Source: Pezicula radicicola
Lineage: Eukaryota > Ascomycota > Leotiomycetes > Helotiales > Dermateaceae
Reading direction: 5' to 3'
Assembly: GCA_003008705.1 (NCBI GenBank)
Contig: PDUO01000033.1
Location: 3,223 to 67,222 of the forward strand
Length of the DNA: 64,000 bases
The translations under genes were made by a program, and so were the position numbers. This document shows, one piece after another, positions 48,313 to 61,265 of the stretch; positions within the stretch are counted from its first letter, which is position 1, and each line of letters begins with the position of its first letter. The notes beneath the pieces were generated by a model. It ran no database searches. It had not been told where the DNA came from and saw only the letters and a program-made list of their open reading frames with translations.

Positions 48313-48863
48313 TTTGGTCTAATTGTTCCGATCTTCAAGGATATTGGGTACGTACAACCTGGAAGGAGACGACAGGAAGCCAAACAAGAGAGTGTGTTTT
48401 ATTATATGCGCAAAACTCCAGTCCGAACCAGATTTGCAAGAATATCTTCGAATGTAAGTCTTCCTCTTGGATGCAAGGGATTCGATTGGCTCCGGATTAT
48501 TAGTCCGGCGGAATAGGCATTATTTGCTGAATTAGAGCGGAGTTATCGGCATGGATTTAAAGTAAAGCAGATGTAATCGATACGGAGTTAACAAAAAACC
48601 GGAGTTATTACTTGTGCATGGAGTGAACGCCTAGGTACTACGCCAGGGCCCATGGTTGGATTGTTCATCTGGGTAAATCAACCTAGGACTTGTGATTTGT
48701 GTTACTCGAGTGGATCAACACAACAACAGTCACTGGGGTGGTATAAGACACTCATCCGGCATCAAATATACCAGACGGAACAAGTCGCTGACAGTCAAAT
48801 CGAATAATTTGCTCAATTACTCATCAAGAAACACCGACTTGCCTTGAACCTAGAACCTGCACC
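48313..48863. promoter_or_regulatory. divergent SDR/GST promoter with repeated CGG sites
   Basis: Three direct copies of CGGAGTTA lie at 48538, 48583 and 48600, and one inverted pair, CCGGA-N7-TCCGG, at 48492-48508. CGG triplets in direct or inverted pairs are the usual targets of Zn2Cys6 regulators, so one factor could control both flanking genes. The sites are seen; binding is inferred. Confidence 0.6.
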
Positions 48864-49598
48864 ATGCCCGACCTGAAGCCTATCATCTTGTGGAGCCTGG
48901 GAGGTAGTCCGAACCCATGGAAAGCCATCATCATCCTCGAGGAACTCGGTATCCCGTATGAGGTCAAGCGGGTCGGGATGGCCGAGGTCAAGCAGGAACC
49001 TTACATCTCGCTGAACCCAAATGGTCGTGTGCCGACCATCGAGGACCCGAACACTGAGTTGACTGTGTGGGAGGTTCGTCAAAGCAGGAACGACCAAGCG
49101 TTGAAACCTTGCTAATGATCCAAGTCCGGTGCCATCGTCGAGTACCTAATCGAGACCTACGATACTAAGTCGACTCTCTCGTACCCCAAGTCCAGTCTAG
49201 AGGAAACAACTCAGTGCCGAACATGGTCGTATTTCCAGTGCAGCGGGCAGGGCCCCTACTTCGGCCAGATGGGCTGGTTCGGGCACCATCACCCTGAGAA
49301 GATCCCCTCTGTTCTAGAGCGTTACACAAACGAGATCCTTCGAGTCAACGGCGTCATCGACTTGCACTTAGGTAAGAAGGGCACTGAGTATCTGGTTGGA
49401 GATAAGTGTACCTATGCAGACCTCATGTTTGTTCCCTATGCGAGGGCATTGGCCATCATCATTGCGCCTCAGATTGATACCACGGTCCACAAGAGATATA
49501 CGGAGTGGGTTGAGAGGTTGTACGCTAGACCAGCAGTGAAGAAGGTCCTGAACACGTGGGATGAGGCAATCGCGCTGACGCGTGAGGAGGCACATTAG
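48864..49598 (+). CDS. glutathione S-transferase (Ure2-like)
   Basis: Model: join(48864..49073, 49125..49598), 227 aa with a 51-nt intron joining LTVWE to SGAIVEYL. The thioredoxin-fold N-terminus has LWSLGGSPNPWKAIIILEEL, then PYISLNPNGRVPTIEDP and the glutathione-binding ESGAI-type motif created by splicing. The C-terminal helical domain contains YFGQMGWFGHHHPEKIPSV and YLVGDKCTYADLMFVPYA. This is the organisation of fungal Ure2p-like GSTs, which conjugate or transfer glutathione in detoxification and in some sulfur-containing metabolite pathways. It shares a promoter with the SDR gene. Intact. Confidence 0.92.
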
Positions 49599-50329
49599 CT
49601 ATCTTCACTTGTCGCACGAGAGTCTGGCCCCTTTTGTTGAAATAAGGTTAACTGACAGTGGGGTAGCTGTTCTGCAGTAGCTGAAATGTACGGTATGAGT
49701 GATAGGGAATCAGTAGAGGTAAAATTGCATGATATTGACTTCGGTGTCTTCCCAATAAGTGGGAGACTACTGATTTTTATGTACACTTTGAGTAAAGCAC
49801 TATACCCTCAAGGTATTGAGCACTGTGCCCAGAAGGACTCTGAACCAATGGGTCAATTATGCCCTAATTGGATCCAAACACTTATTCTGCAAAGGCATAA
49901 TATATATACCAAGGCCTGGGAAGTCAACACTACCGGAGGGACTGGAAGTACCCTGCTTTCAACACCTTTACCCTTCAGGCACTTTCAATAGATCATAGTC
50001 GCTATCTATTGACTATTGCCCCCGGTATTAAAGCGTCAAATGAGAATTAAAAAAGAAAAGTGTTTTGTTACCTGGTCACTGTAGAATTGAAACACGTTTT
50101 GCGAATCAGAAAATCGTGTCCCCAAAATTACCAACTAGTTAATACACGCTATGCGTATTTTTTAAAGTCATAATATGTTTATTCCTCGATTTGAGTAAGT
50201 GCTACCGGAGTCAAGTTTCATTCCTTGCAGATTCAGCCTGTAACAAGTAAGAGCGGTCTTTGAGCAGACCGATATTCCTTGAGTACAAAGATTCCAACGT
50301 ACAACGTCATAATGTCACCGTATACTATC
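49599..50329. other. intergenic
   Basis: Convergent spacer between the GST gene and the second BBE-like gene. Short unrelated frames only. Confidence 0.5.
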
Positions 50330-52150
50330 TCACAAAGACAGCGGCACAGGGAGTCCCTTTGCAAAGACGTTGGACGGATCCCACTTTTGTTTCAGTTTTA
50401 CCAGCCTCGGCAAATTAGATGACCCGTACAAGACCTCTGGGGACTCGTCTCCGTGCGCATAGTTGATATAAGCCTTCAAGTCGTCGAATCCACTCGCCGC
50501 CGCGAAAAGAGACCTCAAAGATCGCATGAACGCGTCGACTTCGGAAGACAGCGCTGGATCTGTGTGCATGTTCCGGAACAATCTGGTTTGACTTATTAGC
50601 GAGCCATTTAGTACATTAATAGAGGGGATAGGAACAGGAGATATCATACACTTGTGTCTTGATATCGCGCCATGGATAAATAGTCTCAGACTGAGGCACC
50701 GACGCGACAACTTCATTGCTGTATTTCTGGAACCCAAACCGCCCCTCGTAGCTTGGATGTGATTCGTAAAACGCAATAAACTTGGCAAAGACAGTTTCCA
50801 GAGTGTCCACGTTGATCTGGCCAAGGCCGACGGTGTAGACATTAACATATTGATTCCTCTGGCAGGCGTACCATTCCGTGCCGAATTGGGCTACAGAACT
50901 CACTTTGGGCCAAGGGACGGTCGTGACTTCTGATCTTGTTGGACTTAGGGCGGACAATTTAGCCAGATACGGTTGTGCGTCTTCTAAGGGCCCGGAGTAA
51001 ACAACGTTGGCGATGAGGTTTGACTGTTTGTTTTCCGAGTGTCAATAATACTCATGTTGTAGTTCCGTGTCTTCAACTCACCTGTTTGAGAGCTCTGTTA
51101 TACCCAGCGCCGACCACAATCGAAAGTTCAGCAGGCATCTCATCGTCAAATGACTTGATCAACTCCCACACCGAGCGACTACTGGACCCCGCGCACTCGA
51201 AATCGCCATTTTCGAACTGTCCTTCATTGACTGCGTCGAACACTCGATACGTGGCCGACGTGACTATGCCAAAGTTGTGGCCAGCGCCGCGTAGTGCCCA
51301 GAAGAGATCCGGATTCTCCGTTTTGGATACCACAATGACTTCGCCCTAGGCCGCCACCAGACGTACAGACACAAGAGCGTCCATCACAAGGCCGTGCCGT
51401 CCCTGCAACGTCCCGATACCGCCGCCCAGACTCAAACCTACCAAGCCGACACAAGGCGACCTACCCGTTGCTATGTCATATGTGGCTCATTAGCAGCTGG
51501 GAGACTTGAGAAAAGGGGATTTTTGTGAGAATGCGTGGGAAATGCACCTACGCAACTCTTTTCCAGCTGCATAAAGGGGCTCATAAATCTGCCCTGCAAG
51601 GGTCGCGCCTCCCACTGTGAGTAGATTCTTTTCCGCGTCGAGCTCTACGGATCTGAAATTGCCCAAGTCGATGTTCAGGGCATTCTTCACGGTCCCAAAG
51701 CCTATACCTGCGCCATGGCCTCCTCCCGTCGCCAGAAAGGGTATGTCGTTCTTCACGCAAAGTTTAACCTGAATGACAACGTGAGTAAAATTGCTACTGC
51801 GAGTCAGACTTGAGATCGGCCCCTCCCATGTCCCCTTTTTCGCCGATGTTGAATTTGAGGCTTCGAAAGAAAGGCATGCTCACAATACTTACAACATCAC
51901 TCTCGGTAGCCGGCTTGATGGCACCAATATAGGGATGGGGCTTCCCAAGTGGTCCATCTCTGCCTTATTTCCGTCGTATAGCCTGCATCGGACGGCAGAT
52001 AGGATTTTTGCAGAGGTAGAAATGTGCGATCCAAATACCTCATTCAGGTCCCACGCGGAGACTGTTGATGCCAGGTTTTTAGAAGCACCTGCACCTTGGG
52101 TGGCGGTGGTTGAAGACGTTGTGCCACACATCTTTTTAATTTTCTTCATA
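50330..52150 (-). pseudogene. BBE-like FAD-linked oxidase, damaged copy
   Basis: On the minus strand the order is: start region (Met 52149 or 52131), NEVFGSHISTSAKILS, GKPHPYIGAIKPATE, intron, FLATGGGHGAGIGFG (FAD-linking His), intron, TGRSPCVGLVGLSLGGGIG (linking Cys), NPDLFWALRGAGHNFG, intron, VVYSGPLEDAQPYL, QRNQYVNVYTVG, intron, AYINYAHGDESPEVLYGSSN to the stop at 50330. Two lesions are seen: an apparent one-base loss near 51943 (GSPIP against the expected GKPHP) and a TAG at 51346-51348 in VAA-stop-GEVIVVS, where CAG fits. Otherwise the coding sequence and splice sites are preserved, so inactivation looks recent, or one lesion may be a sequence error. A paralogue of the MITE-split gene at 42815. 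Confidence 0.8.
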
Positions 52151-52589
52151 CTGTAGTCCAGAAGTGGTTCGGTTTCCCCATGAGTATACTTTAAGCAGGC
52201 AAGGGACGTGACTAGGTCAGGGCGTCGATGTGCATTGAATGAGAAATCCGGAGGATACCTCCAAGACAAAAAATTCTCAGTATATACAAGGCTTCCGGAG
52301 TGGAGTTATGTATGCGGACGCCAACCGCTTTTAGGTAGAAGGATTGATTAATTGTCAGACTCGCTTAAGTCCCTCCTATATGAACTCCACTCCTAGTTAG
52401 GGAAAGAAATATATATAAGTAAGTAGGATTTGACCGATATATGTAGTTAAGTTGATAGAATCTAGAAACCTGACCTTCGTTTTCTTTAGCCAAATCCGGC
52501 GTTACTAACGCGAGACTCAGTTATGCATTATATTTACCTATATATTCCTAGTGGCACGAACTCTTAGAAGAAAGGCAAAACTAAGAACT
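52151..52589. other. intergenic
   Basis: Spacer upstream of the damaged oxidase; contains a CCGGAGTGGAGTTATG stretch at 52295-52310. No gene seen. Confidence 0.45.
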
Positions 52590-53310
<721 letters not shown>

Positions 53311-54040
53311 AGCTTTAATTTAATATATATATCGTCTTTTTCTGACTACTAGTTGTAGAGTTATTCAACTTTGAATACAAGGGTAGGTAATTCGTAAGTG
53401 GCGAAGATATTCTGGAACTGATTTGTACATGGAAAACAACGGGTACCAATGAAAATCTGAGCACAAAAAGATATTTGGTACTTCTTGTAGAATGCCCTGA
53501 AACGAAGTGAAAGGGTTTCCATTTCGCTCCGGCAGGAGGTTCGCTCACGGCCTTTGGTGGCCGATTGCAAAAGTCTCCTGGAGCGAGCCATACTATGGCG
53601 TCGTATTACGGCCAAAGTGTCAAATTCAATTGTATATACTAAAAATAAATCGCTAAGTGTTTTCTGCCAGCAGAAAGCTACAGACATTAGAGAGCCAATA
53701 ATTTAAGCAATATAGAGCTTGTAATTCGGGCTATATAAGGTATAGTCTCTATGCAGCCCGAGTTACAGGCATTGAAAGGGATAGAGTACATCCTGTTGGG
53801 TATCAACGCATTTGGGTGCAGCCAATCCTCTGATCGGTGGTGTCACACACCAGGCCGACACGGCACGTCAGACACTGGCACTGCCCGTCCCAGTTGGATG
53901 AATCAGCGTGGTCTTTGCCAATCCAACAACAATTTACTTGGAATGTTTGCTTCCATCAGCCCATTCCGAACCCCCATCTAGAAATCATACATCAATGAAC
54001 AGTTTTTGAAAGTCATAGCCGCATCTCTTCACTTTCAGAT
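53311..54040. other. intergenic with an imperfect hairpin
   Basis: Promoter side of the SET-MYND gene. An inverted repeat lies at 53717-53732 and 53755-53770 (GCTTGTAATTCGGGCT and its near complement, two mismatches). No gene seen. Confidence 0.5.
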
Positions 54041-55906
54041 ATGGATCCTTCCATGGCAAATGAGAATAGTGGAAACTTGGAGGGAGCAGGAGACGTAAAA
54101 ATGCAAAGTACGACGGGAAATTCCATGTACGCCTTGCAGGATGTGCCGGGGAAAGGAAAGGGTCTCGTCGCAATCGAAAAGATCTCCAAGGGCACGCGAA
54201 TTCTTTCCGAAGAGGCCGTCATTACAGTTAATGAACCGGTCAGCAGCAAGCGGTTACGAACATCCATCTGCCAGCAAGTCGAAGCCCTCAGCGAACACCA
54301 GCGACGAGCCTTCCTATCCATGCACAACATCCACCCATATAAGAATGCTGCTGAGCAGTATCTCGGGATCATTCGAACAAACTCCCTACCTGCTGAAGCC
54401 GTCGGAGATAAAGGGGCAATCTTCCTAGAAGCATGCCGCATCAACCACGCCTGCGATAATAACGCACAGAAGAACTGGAACGAGAAGATCAAACGACACA
54501 CAGTGCATGCTTTGAGAGACATTAACAAAGGCGAAGAGATCACGATAACCTACCTAGGCCCTCTCAAGAACCGAAAAGCCCGGCAGAAGGCTCTTGAGGA
54601 AAGGTTCGGCTTTATATGTTTGTGTCATTTCTGCTCCTTACCGCCAGAGCAGAGCCAGGAAAGCGATAGGAGATTGGAGGAGATTCGCCGCTTGGACGGT
54701 GTCATCGACCAACTCGGCACAGAGGGGATTTTAGTATCCCCACTCCGGACCCTCCGCTACTTTGATCAACAGGTACGTCTCTATAACGAGCAAGGACGAG
54801 AGGACGTTGGTTTCGCGCAGGCCTTTGTCAATGCCGCTCAGCTCGCCATCGCCAATAGCGACTTAGCAAGAGGACGCATCTTCGCGGAGAGGGCGGCGTC
54901 TGTTTGGAAGACGACCCTTGGCGGTGACAGCACGCAAGCTATCAAGCACGGAGCCCTAGCACAGGACCCCTCGAAGTACGAGCTATACGGAGTCTCAATG
55001 AAGTGGAAGACGAAAGTGGATGAAGCCCCGCAAGGACTTGAACCGAGCGACTTCGAAGACTGGCTTTGGAGGAGGGAGAAGCCAAAAGCCCTAGGACAGC
55101 TGGCGAATCTGCAGAGCTGCGCGACCTTCCGCGGGTTCATTGACCTCCCAGACGAGAACGACGTTGATCCGGACTTCTATGAGAGCAGCGACATGGTTAC
55201 TTACCGACCGCGACGCCACTGGTGTTTCTTGGGTGAGATTGTGGATTTCGCCACACTCCATCATCTAGAGATGGAAATCAAGGATGTTAACGGCGGGAAA
55301 ATTCCACTGCACTTCTACACAGATGGCCGAGGTAGTGAATTGGCACCTGCCCAGGTTCAAAGGGGGTACACAGTCGCAATTCTCTACGCAAAACGTCACG
55401 TATTTATGTTTGGGGAGCCCGGTATCCGCCATGAGGATCCTCGGATGATCAAGGTAAGATTACCACAACAATTGCCAATCTATATAATTGAGCTTGATTC
55501 ATGTTCGCTAACCGAACGCGACGTCACGCAGATCTTTCCACTATCGCTGCATAAGTTGCTGGCGTTGAACGACCAGGTCCAACAGTTCTCAACAGAGCTT
55601 GATGGTATTAGAATGTGTCACGGGTGCGGTAAGAAGGCAGCCTCTCTGCAACGGTGCGGCAAGTGCTCGTCTTTCTGGTATTGCGACAGGGTAAGACCTC
55701 CATTGAAAATCTTCCCAGTATTGTGTTAACTTGGATGCTAACATGAGTGTGATAAGGCCTGCCAGGTAGCTGGCTGGAACGTGAAAGGCCACAAGGCTGA
55801 TTGCAAGCTCCTCAAGGATCCCGATTTGCGAGGATTGTTCGTTCTCAAATGGGACGAATTTGATAACTATATTCGATTTCCTCTCCACGCTGCAGAGGAC
55901 TCCTAA
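54041..55906 (+). CDS. SET and MYND zinc-finger protein
   Basis: Model: join(54041..55690, 55757..55906), 599 aa with one 66-nt intron inside the zinc finger (YWYCDR|ACQVAGW restored). The SET domain spans about residues 28-190: GKGKGLVAIEKISKGTRIL, the NHxC-type core RINHACDNNAQ and GEEITITYLGPL, followed by the post-SET Cys cluster FGFICLCHFCSLP. A middle helical region follows. The MYND finger is at the C-terminus: CHGCGKKAASLQRCGKCSSF, YCDRACQ and GHKADC. SET proteins methylate lysines on histones or other proteins; MYND mediates protein contacts. SMYD proteins have MYND inside SET, so the C-terminal position is notable. The catalytic core deviates (HAC for HSC), so activity is not certain. 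Confidence 0.88.
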
Positions 55907-56649
55907 AATAGTCTACCTTCAATTGCCTAGGAAGAGGCCTTGAAGAAAACAGGGCACTAAGACTTCATTTAATAATATCTATAACTATAGTCTTATTTTC
56001 CCTTTTATGAAACTGCTGGTTATCTATCTATTTGTAGGTAGTCTGCCTACAGTTTAATATTCTTCCCTCCTCCTTATTTTTCTAAGGTAATTTTTTCCAT
56101 CCTATATGTTTAGAAAGGCGCTTCTCGATATCTTCTAGTAGTATATTTTTTAGGAGAGGATAAGTAGTTTACTATATAAGTATTAGTACTAGCTATATAT
56201 TGATTTTAAATGCATAGGTAGACTTTGAATTTTCGTTTATTATAATATAGACTAGAATACAAAGTATAGAGTATTTAAAGGTGTTTTTGTATACTTTCGC
56301 TAATTTTGGCACTGTCACGAATTCTAATACTCCCTGGTGAATGCTGCGACTACGACAGGAGCTTTGCCCGAAGGGAATACAATTTTGGCGTTTCAGGGTC
56401 ATTCAGATCTAAATCATAAGTTAGAGAGGACAATGTTGGCTACTTCGCCAAATTATATGGGAGTTGAAGGCGAGCGAAAGGAAGCATTGGTTAACAAGCT
56501 TGGAGAAACCTATGATAGCGTAGATATCTAGAGAAGGATATTGGTCTACGTAAAGGAGTAATCATTGCCAATCACTCATAGTACTATTTTTAAAAAGCAT
56601 AAGATACAGCAGAAAATTATAAAGGAGAGCAGGAAGCGCTTGCATGTTA
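55907..56649. other. intergenic, AT-rich
   Basis: Convergent spacer between the SET-MYND gene and the SMP-30-like gene; AT-rich at 55960-56300. No gene seen. Confidence 0.5.
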
Positions 56650-57727
56650 TTACTGTCCCCGAAATTCATACTTCGGTATACCTTTTATCGTCGTTTTATA
56701 CCGAAACATGTGGCCTCCTTCATCCCCTGGCGGCGATTCTCCAGATACAGGTCGACCACTCGCAATAAATAGTATATTGTTTTCCTTTCCGCCCCAAGTA
56801 GGGCATGCTACACCTTGGGCGGGAAGATTGATCCTCTTCAGTGGATTTCCATCCGGAGAGTAAACCATTATACAATGATCCATAAACATTGCAAGCCAAA
56901 GATTGCCTTCTTGACTGCCCAGTGGTTAGTTCCGGGGAATATAATAAAAGGGGCTGTTTTCACCTAATCACCATGCCATCATTAAAAACGCCTTCTGGAA
57001 GTTTATCGATGATCTTCGTTCGATTTGATATATTTCCCGTCTGGCTGTCGAATTCATAGCGCCAAAGTACCTGCGGCCCTGAGTCGTTGAAATACACTGC
57101 TCACATATAAATTTTCTGCTTTGATTTCGCAGATTCAAGATACCACTCACTGTATTTACCATCCGGACTCCATCCAATCCCATTCCCACACATAATACCC
57201 GTCTCCATCTGAGTACAAGTCCCATCTGCCTCATACCTCCACAATCTGCCTCTTGGCTTAGAAGCCCCTTCACGAGGCCTCTCCCCACCCAGCATTGCCT
57301 GCATAGCAATCATATCAACCTCCCCAATCCAAAACCTCCCTTGGGGATCAACCGCACCATCATTCATAGATATTCCTTCTCTGTCTCCATTGCCGGTCAA
57401 CTCCTTCAAAACAGTCACCTCCCCAGTCTTCTCGTCCAACAACGCAATACCTCGCCTATACCCACAGATGTAGCTTCCTGGTATATCCTTCCGGAAACAG
57501 ATTACGGAGATGGCATCGAACGGCACTTCGAGGACTCGTGCTTCTCCCAATGCATCACCTGTATCTGCGTCTACAGCGAGGATGTAGATTTTACAGGGGC
57601 GGTCAGAGATATCAATCCAGTGAAGTGTTGAATCACTGTGACGGTAGATGGGAGATTCGCCGAGACGATTCGCGGGTTTGTTCCTGTACCAAACTGGTCC
57701 ACCGTCAATTACTTCCACGTCAGCCAT
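56650..57727 (-). CDS. SMP-30/gluconolactonase-family lactonase
   Basis: Model: complement of join(56650..56914, 56964..57096, 57151..57727), 324 aa. Introns of 54 and 49 nt restore GKYMYFNDSG and GMVISQEGNLWLAMF. This is a six-bladed propeller family: LGESPIYRHSDSTLHWIDI (metal-binding Glu in the GESP motif), SMNDGAVDPQGRFWIGEVD (Asn/Asp), GNGIGWSPDG, FNDSG, and the second metal Asp region FNDGMV. Members hydrolyse sugar or other lactones with a divalent metal. No signal peptide. The ATG at 57727 is the first real ATG; the open frame extends to 57739 only through a TTG. A Tc1 relic lies 70 bp upstream of the start. Confidence 0.9.
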
Positions 57728-57789
57728 GATGTAGAGCAATCTTAGCCAGGACAGTCAATTGAGAAGAGTGGTAAGATTTTATGTCGAAA

Positions 57790-58190
57790 TTTTGCTACTC
57801 TAACAGCACTCTGGAATTATCCCGAAATACCGAGGGCTTGCACGTTTGACCTCGTACGTATCCTTGGTCTGCAATCGTACGTGCCGTAGGAGTATTCGTT
57901 TATGTCGATCAGAATATTTTTTCGGCCAGCCGGATCGTGGCTGCGAGTGACCTTCGTTACGGAATTTTTCGAGGGCGATAGTGTCTCTGACAGTCTGGTC
58001 AGCTATATTAAGGACGAGTGGGATCTCAGCAGGTGTATGGGCGAAAAGCTTGGCTGCAATGATCTGGCCTCTCTTGTATGGAGTCAACTCATTGTTTTTC
58101 TAAACATTTGAAGAGATCACGCCTAACAGGCGACGTAGTAAAGTGGTGGTGTTAAAGAATGGAGACGCAAAAAATCAATTAAATCCCGGA
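57790..58190 (-). mobile_element. Tc1/mariner relic, 5' part
   Basis: A minus-strand frame (57800-58087) carries the N-terminal DNA-binding part of a Tc1-type transposase: TPYKRGQIIAAKLFAHTPAE, ALEKFRNEGHSQPRSGWPKK, KRILLRHVRLQTKDTYE. It resembles the start of the 4967 copy in layout (RNEG..R-GRP, ..RHVR..KDTY). The catalytic region is absent. The outer borders are estimates. Confidence 0.78.
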
Positions 58191-59436
58191 GACTGATTGT
58201 CGGTGACTGTATCTCTAAACGTAGTATCAAGCGAAGGTCCAATTTCGACTTGCATTTTGCAACGTCTATATCCAACCTCTCTGCTTGCAACCTTTCACTA
58301 ACATAACCAATTGTACGCTGGTTCCCTGTATCTTTTGTACCAAGCCTGATAGCCTTATATTATACCCTATTACTTCTATGTCGTCCTCCTCTTCCTATTC
58401 AATCGACTTTCGACATTTTCAGACTTTATTGTGACAGATGATTTGTCACATTATGGACGGGGGTAAAGTAGGTTCCGCCGGGACGGCGGATTAAGCTCAT
58501 CCTACAAAGGCAATGTTGGGGCACAGGTGAGCGGAGGCGGAGGTGGTCCACCAGGAAACCAGCCCCCAAAACAGCAGCAAAATATGTAGCATGGTTGATA
58601 ATAAGATTTCGGGGGTTCGGATGGGTTGGACAGCGGTAGCAGATTATCTTTCTTCGACTAGGCTTACGACATGGGGGATGTTGGTTATTACAGACCGAGT
58701 GGCGTTCCTGGGACTGCGCGGTATTCTGGATTGGTTGGAGTTTTCGAGGGTCGTATTTGCTAGTTGAGAGAGTAAAGGAAACCAATCTTTTCCGCGGCAT
58801 GCAACACGAATTAGCAACTTATCGCACATGAAGAGTACGAGAGTGCTGTATAGTACATGCGAAATAATACAAAATTCACAGGACTACGGGCTTCCTAAAC
58901 AGGCCTCATTTCGTGTCCGAGTCAACTTAATGAATGTGCCTTATCTCATCATGGCTCGTTGTTCTAAATGGGCGGCGAGCTTTCATTAAGGTTCTTATAG
59001 GCCAGCTTTGCTTTACGGCATTTGTACGCACCACGATTTCAAGTAGTTAGAAGTTCTGATGGAGTAATCTCCTCAGTCTCCCCTAACTTCGTTAGCGCTA
59101 AATACTTGCTGCCGCTCCTAATGCACTCTTATCCCACTCAAACACGAGGCCACCAAAGCCTCGCCCCAGCCCAGCATTGCTTTCATGCCTCTCCAACACC
59201 TCACCCAAGCTTCGAAGCCTTCCAAACTCTAGATCCATTATCGCGGCATCGGCAGCGTGGCCAGGGGGCATTCATATGGTCAATAGCCCCGATACTAGAA
59301 CGACCGAGCCTTCAAATTAGAAAGAACTTGAAACTCGTTGAGGTCCCAGGTAGAAGACAGAGAACTTGAGCAACACGACTTCATTTTCGGGCGTAACGAT
59401 CAGCAGCAAGCTTCACTCATGAGATCATCTGTGGGG
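58191..59436. other. intergenic, no supported gene
   Basis: Two open stretches (58426-58800 minus, 59022-59369 plus) have no family resemblance and no splice-supported extension. I leave them uncalled. Confidence 0.5.
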
Positions 59437-60391
59437 TTACAACTTTGCATCCCCTTTGATAACATCCCTCAGCAGCCCTAGCGCCTCCAACGCAAAAGCA
59501 ATCATATTCGCCTCTCGATCCCCCCCAAACCAGTCGATAACTCCCGCTTATACGTTCCATTCTCAGTGGCCACAGCAAGAGCTACGTATCCCCTATTTTC
59601 TCATCAGTACCTCATTACTCCTCACTCTCAGCCCTCCAAGTCTGAGATTTCTGACCCCAAACATGGAAGATGATAGAAATATGGCAGCACTCACGGAGTT
59701 CTGTTCTGCGTTGTCCCACCCGTCGGTCCCGCCGTCCCACTCTCACAAATCGTATATGTGCTTCCAAGTTTACCCCTCACGTTACTGGCTAGAGCGGCAA
59801 CAACATCTGTTGTTGGGCCGTTGTAGGCTTCGGTATTTTCTTGTGTCCATCCGGCTATTGCTGCATTAGCAATCCAAACCAAATAGGAAAGTGGCATAGA
59901 AAAGGGGGGGTTGGGGGGTTGAGTGGAAAGGAAGGGTACCGAAAGCAATGCGTGATTCCAGTGTGTAGAGCTTGAAGCATGTCAGTTGATGAAAAGCTGG
60001 AGTGAGATACACGAAGGGAGCATACTGTCAAGCCGCCTTTGTAGAAACCACTTGCTCCTGGTGTGGTGAGTAGGGAAGCAGAGATGATTCCACCGGCTGC
60101 CTATAGTAATTGTCAGCAATCCCTTGAATTTTCCACCGCATCAATTGTCGTCCCAATTTCAATGTCCCATGTTCAGAATCTGTCTTTCCCAAGGGAAAAG
60201 GAGAGTGCGCTTCCACGTTCCTTGAACGTGTAGTCCCTGTAGTTCGAGTCGAGAAATACAAAGAAACAAGAAAAATACGAACATACAGTCTCAGCAACAC
60301 TAACACTCTCCTTCCTCTCCTTCAACAGCACCACGACCTCCGAAACAATCGCTCTCACTTTCTCCAGCAGCAAGTCATTTGCATCCGACAT
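59437..60391 (-). pseudogene. CinA/PncC-like amidohydrolase with G-run frameshift
   Basis: Exons on the minus strand: 60287-60391, 60026-60100, 59940-59970, 59695-59854, and a last exon from 59592. They join to KESVSVAETAAGGIISASLL, TTPGASGFYKGGLTLYTLES, RIAFAGWTQENTEAYNGPT, and TICESGTAGPTGGTTQNRTP, then GYVALAVATENGTYKRELST. This is the CinA C-terminal domain family, nicotinamide-nucleotide amidohydrolases that recycle pyridine nucleotides. In the last exon the GLGGDRE motif needs eight G's, but seven are present (59520-59526 on plus), shifting the frame to a TGA at 59502-59504 (153 aa). One more G would give REANMIAFALEALGLLRDVI and a stop at 59437 (about 175 aa). It is either an assembly error or a fresh frameshift. 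Confidence 0.82.
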
Positions 60392-61265
60392 GCTTACAAA
60401 ACTCTTGCTATTCCCGTTCCTACTCTTTAAGGAAGAGATGGATGGTGTTGATACCTAAGTGGTTTGAATGAGGAAAGTAAAGCATGGGTGGTGTGAGGTG
60501 ATGAAAAGATTGTTTTCTTTGGATTTCAAAGCATTAAGATGACGTGTCGAAAGAGAACGGAAGGTGCATGCGAGATGCACTGGACTTGCCACATGTCTTC
60601 TTCATAAAGAGCAATGTCCGAACCCACAGCAGCCGAAATATTACCGCCATTCGCGGCCCGTCTTCCTAACTTTCCCAACGACAGCTCAGTCTAGGAATGA
60701 TTTGAAATCTAAGATATGTACGGGCTTATATACTTAAGTAATCCATTGAGGGAGTGTACTAGAAGACTGTAAGAATATAACTAATAATAAGTAGGAAACC
60801 TTGGGAGCTTGGTGCCTCTGATCACTGAGTGATCTATGGTTTATTTATTACTAGTGGCTGTGGTTATGATTTCTAATGCGGACTTCAGAAAGTCAAACAT
60901 CTATAACATGAGAAGTAGGTAAAAGATGTTCTTTTCTTGGGATTTTCTTTCGGCCGAAATTACGGTCGACTATCACTGGCTTCCCGCTATAACCGAAATT
61001 TCAAATTCACAAAGCTCCTATGCGACACAGGAGGCACCAGAGCGAGCGCCCGAACGATTATTAAAATCAGACGCAAAAGTATCCCGGCCGGAGAAGAGCA
61101 TTCAAGCAACAGAGTCCGATAAGCAGACTCCCGGTACAATATATATGGAGCCAGCAACCTAACCATGTGAGGCACTTTCTCCTCCTGTCTTGCTCCTCTT
61201 CTAGATCGCAATCTTGACCGTCGCCTGCAACTGAATATATTCTCCCTGAATACGCTCGACCCGCA
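60392..61265. other. divergent spacer, CinA-like to F-box-like
   Basis: Promoters of the two flanking genes. No additional gene supported. Confidence 0.5.

Noticed and set aside
58426..58800. 124-codon minus-strand ORF
   Set aside because: No domain, no splice extension, and biased composition; not supportable.
59022..59369. 115-codon plus-strand ORF
   Set aside because: No similarity pattern or gene structure around it.
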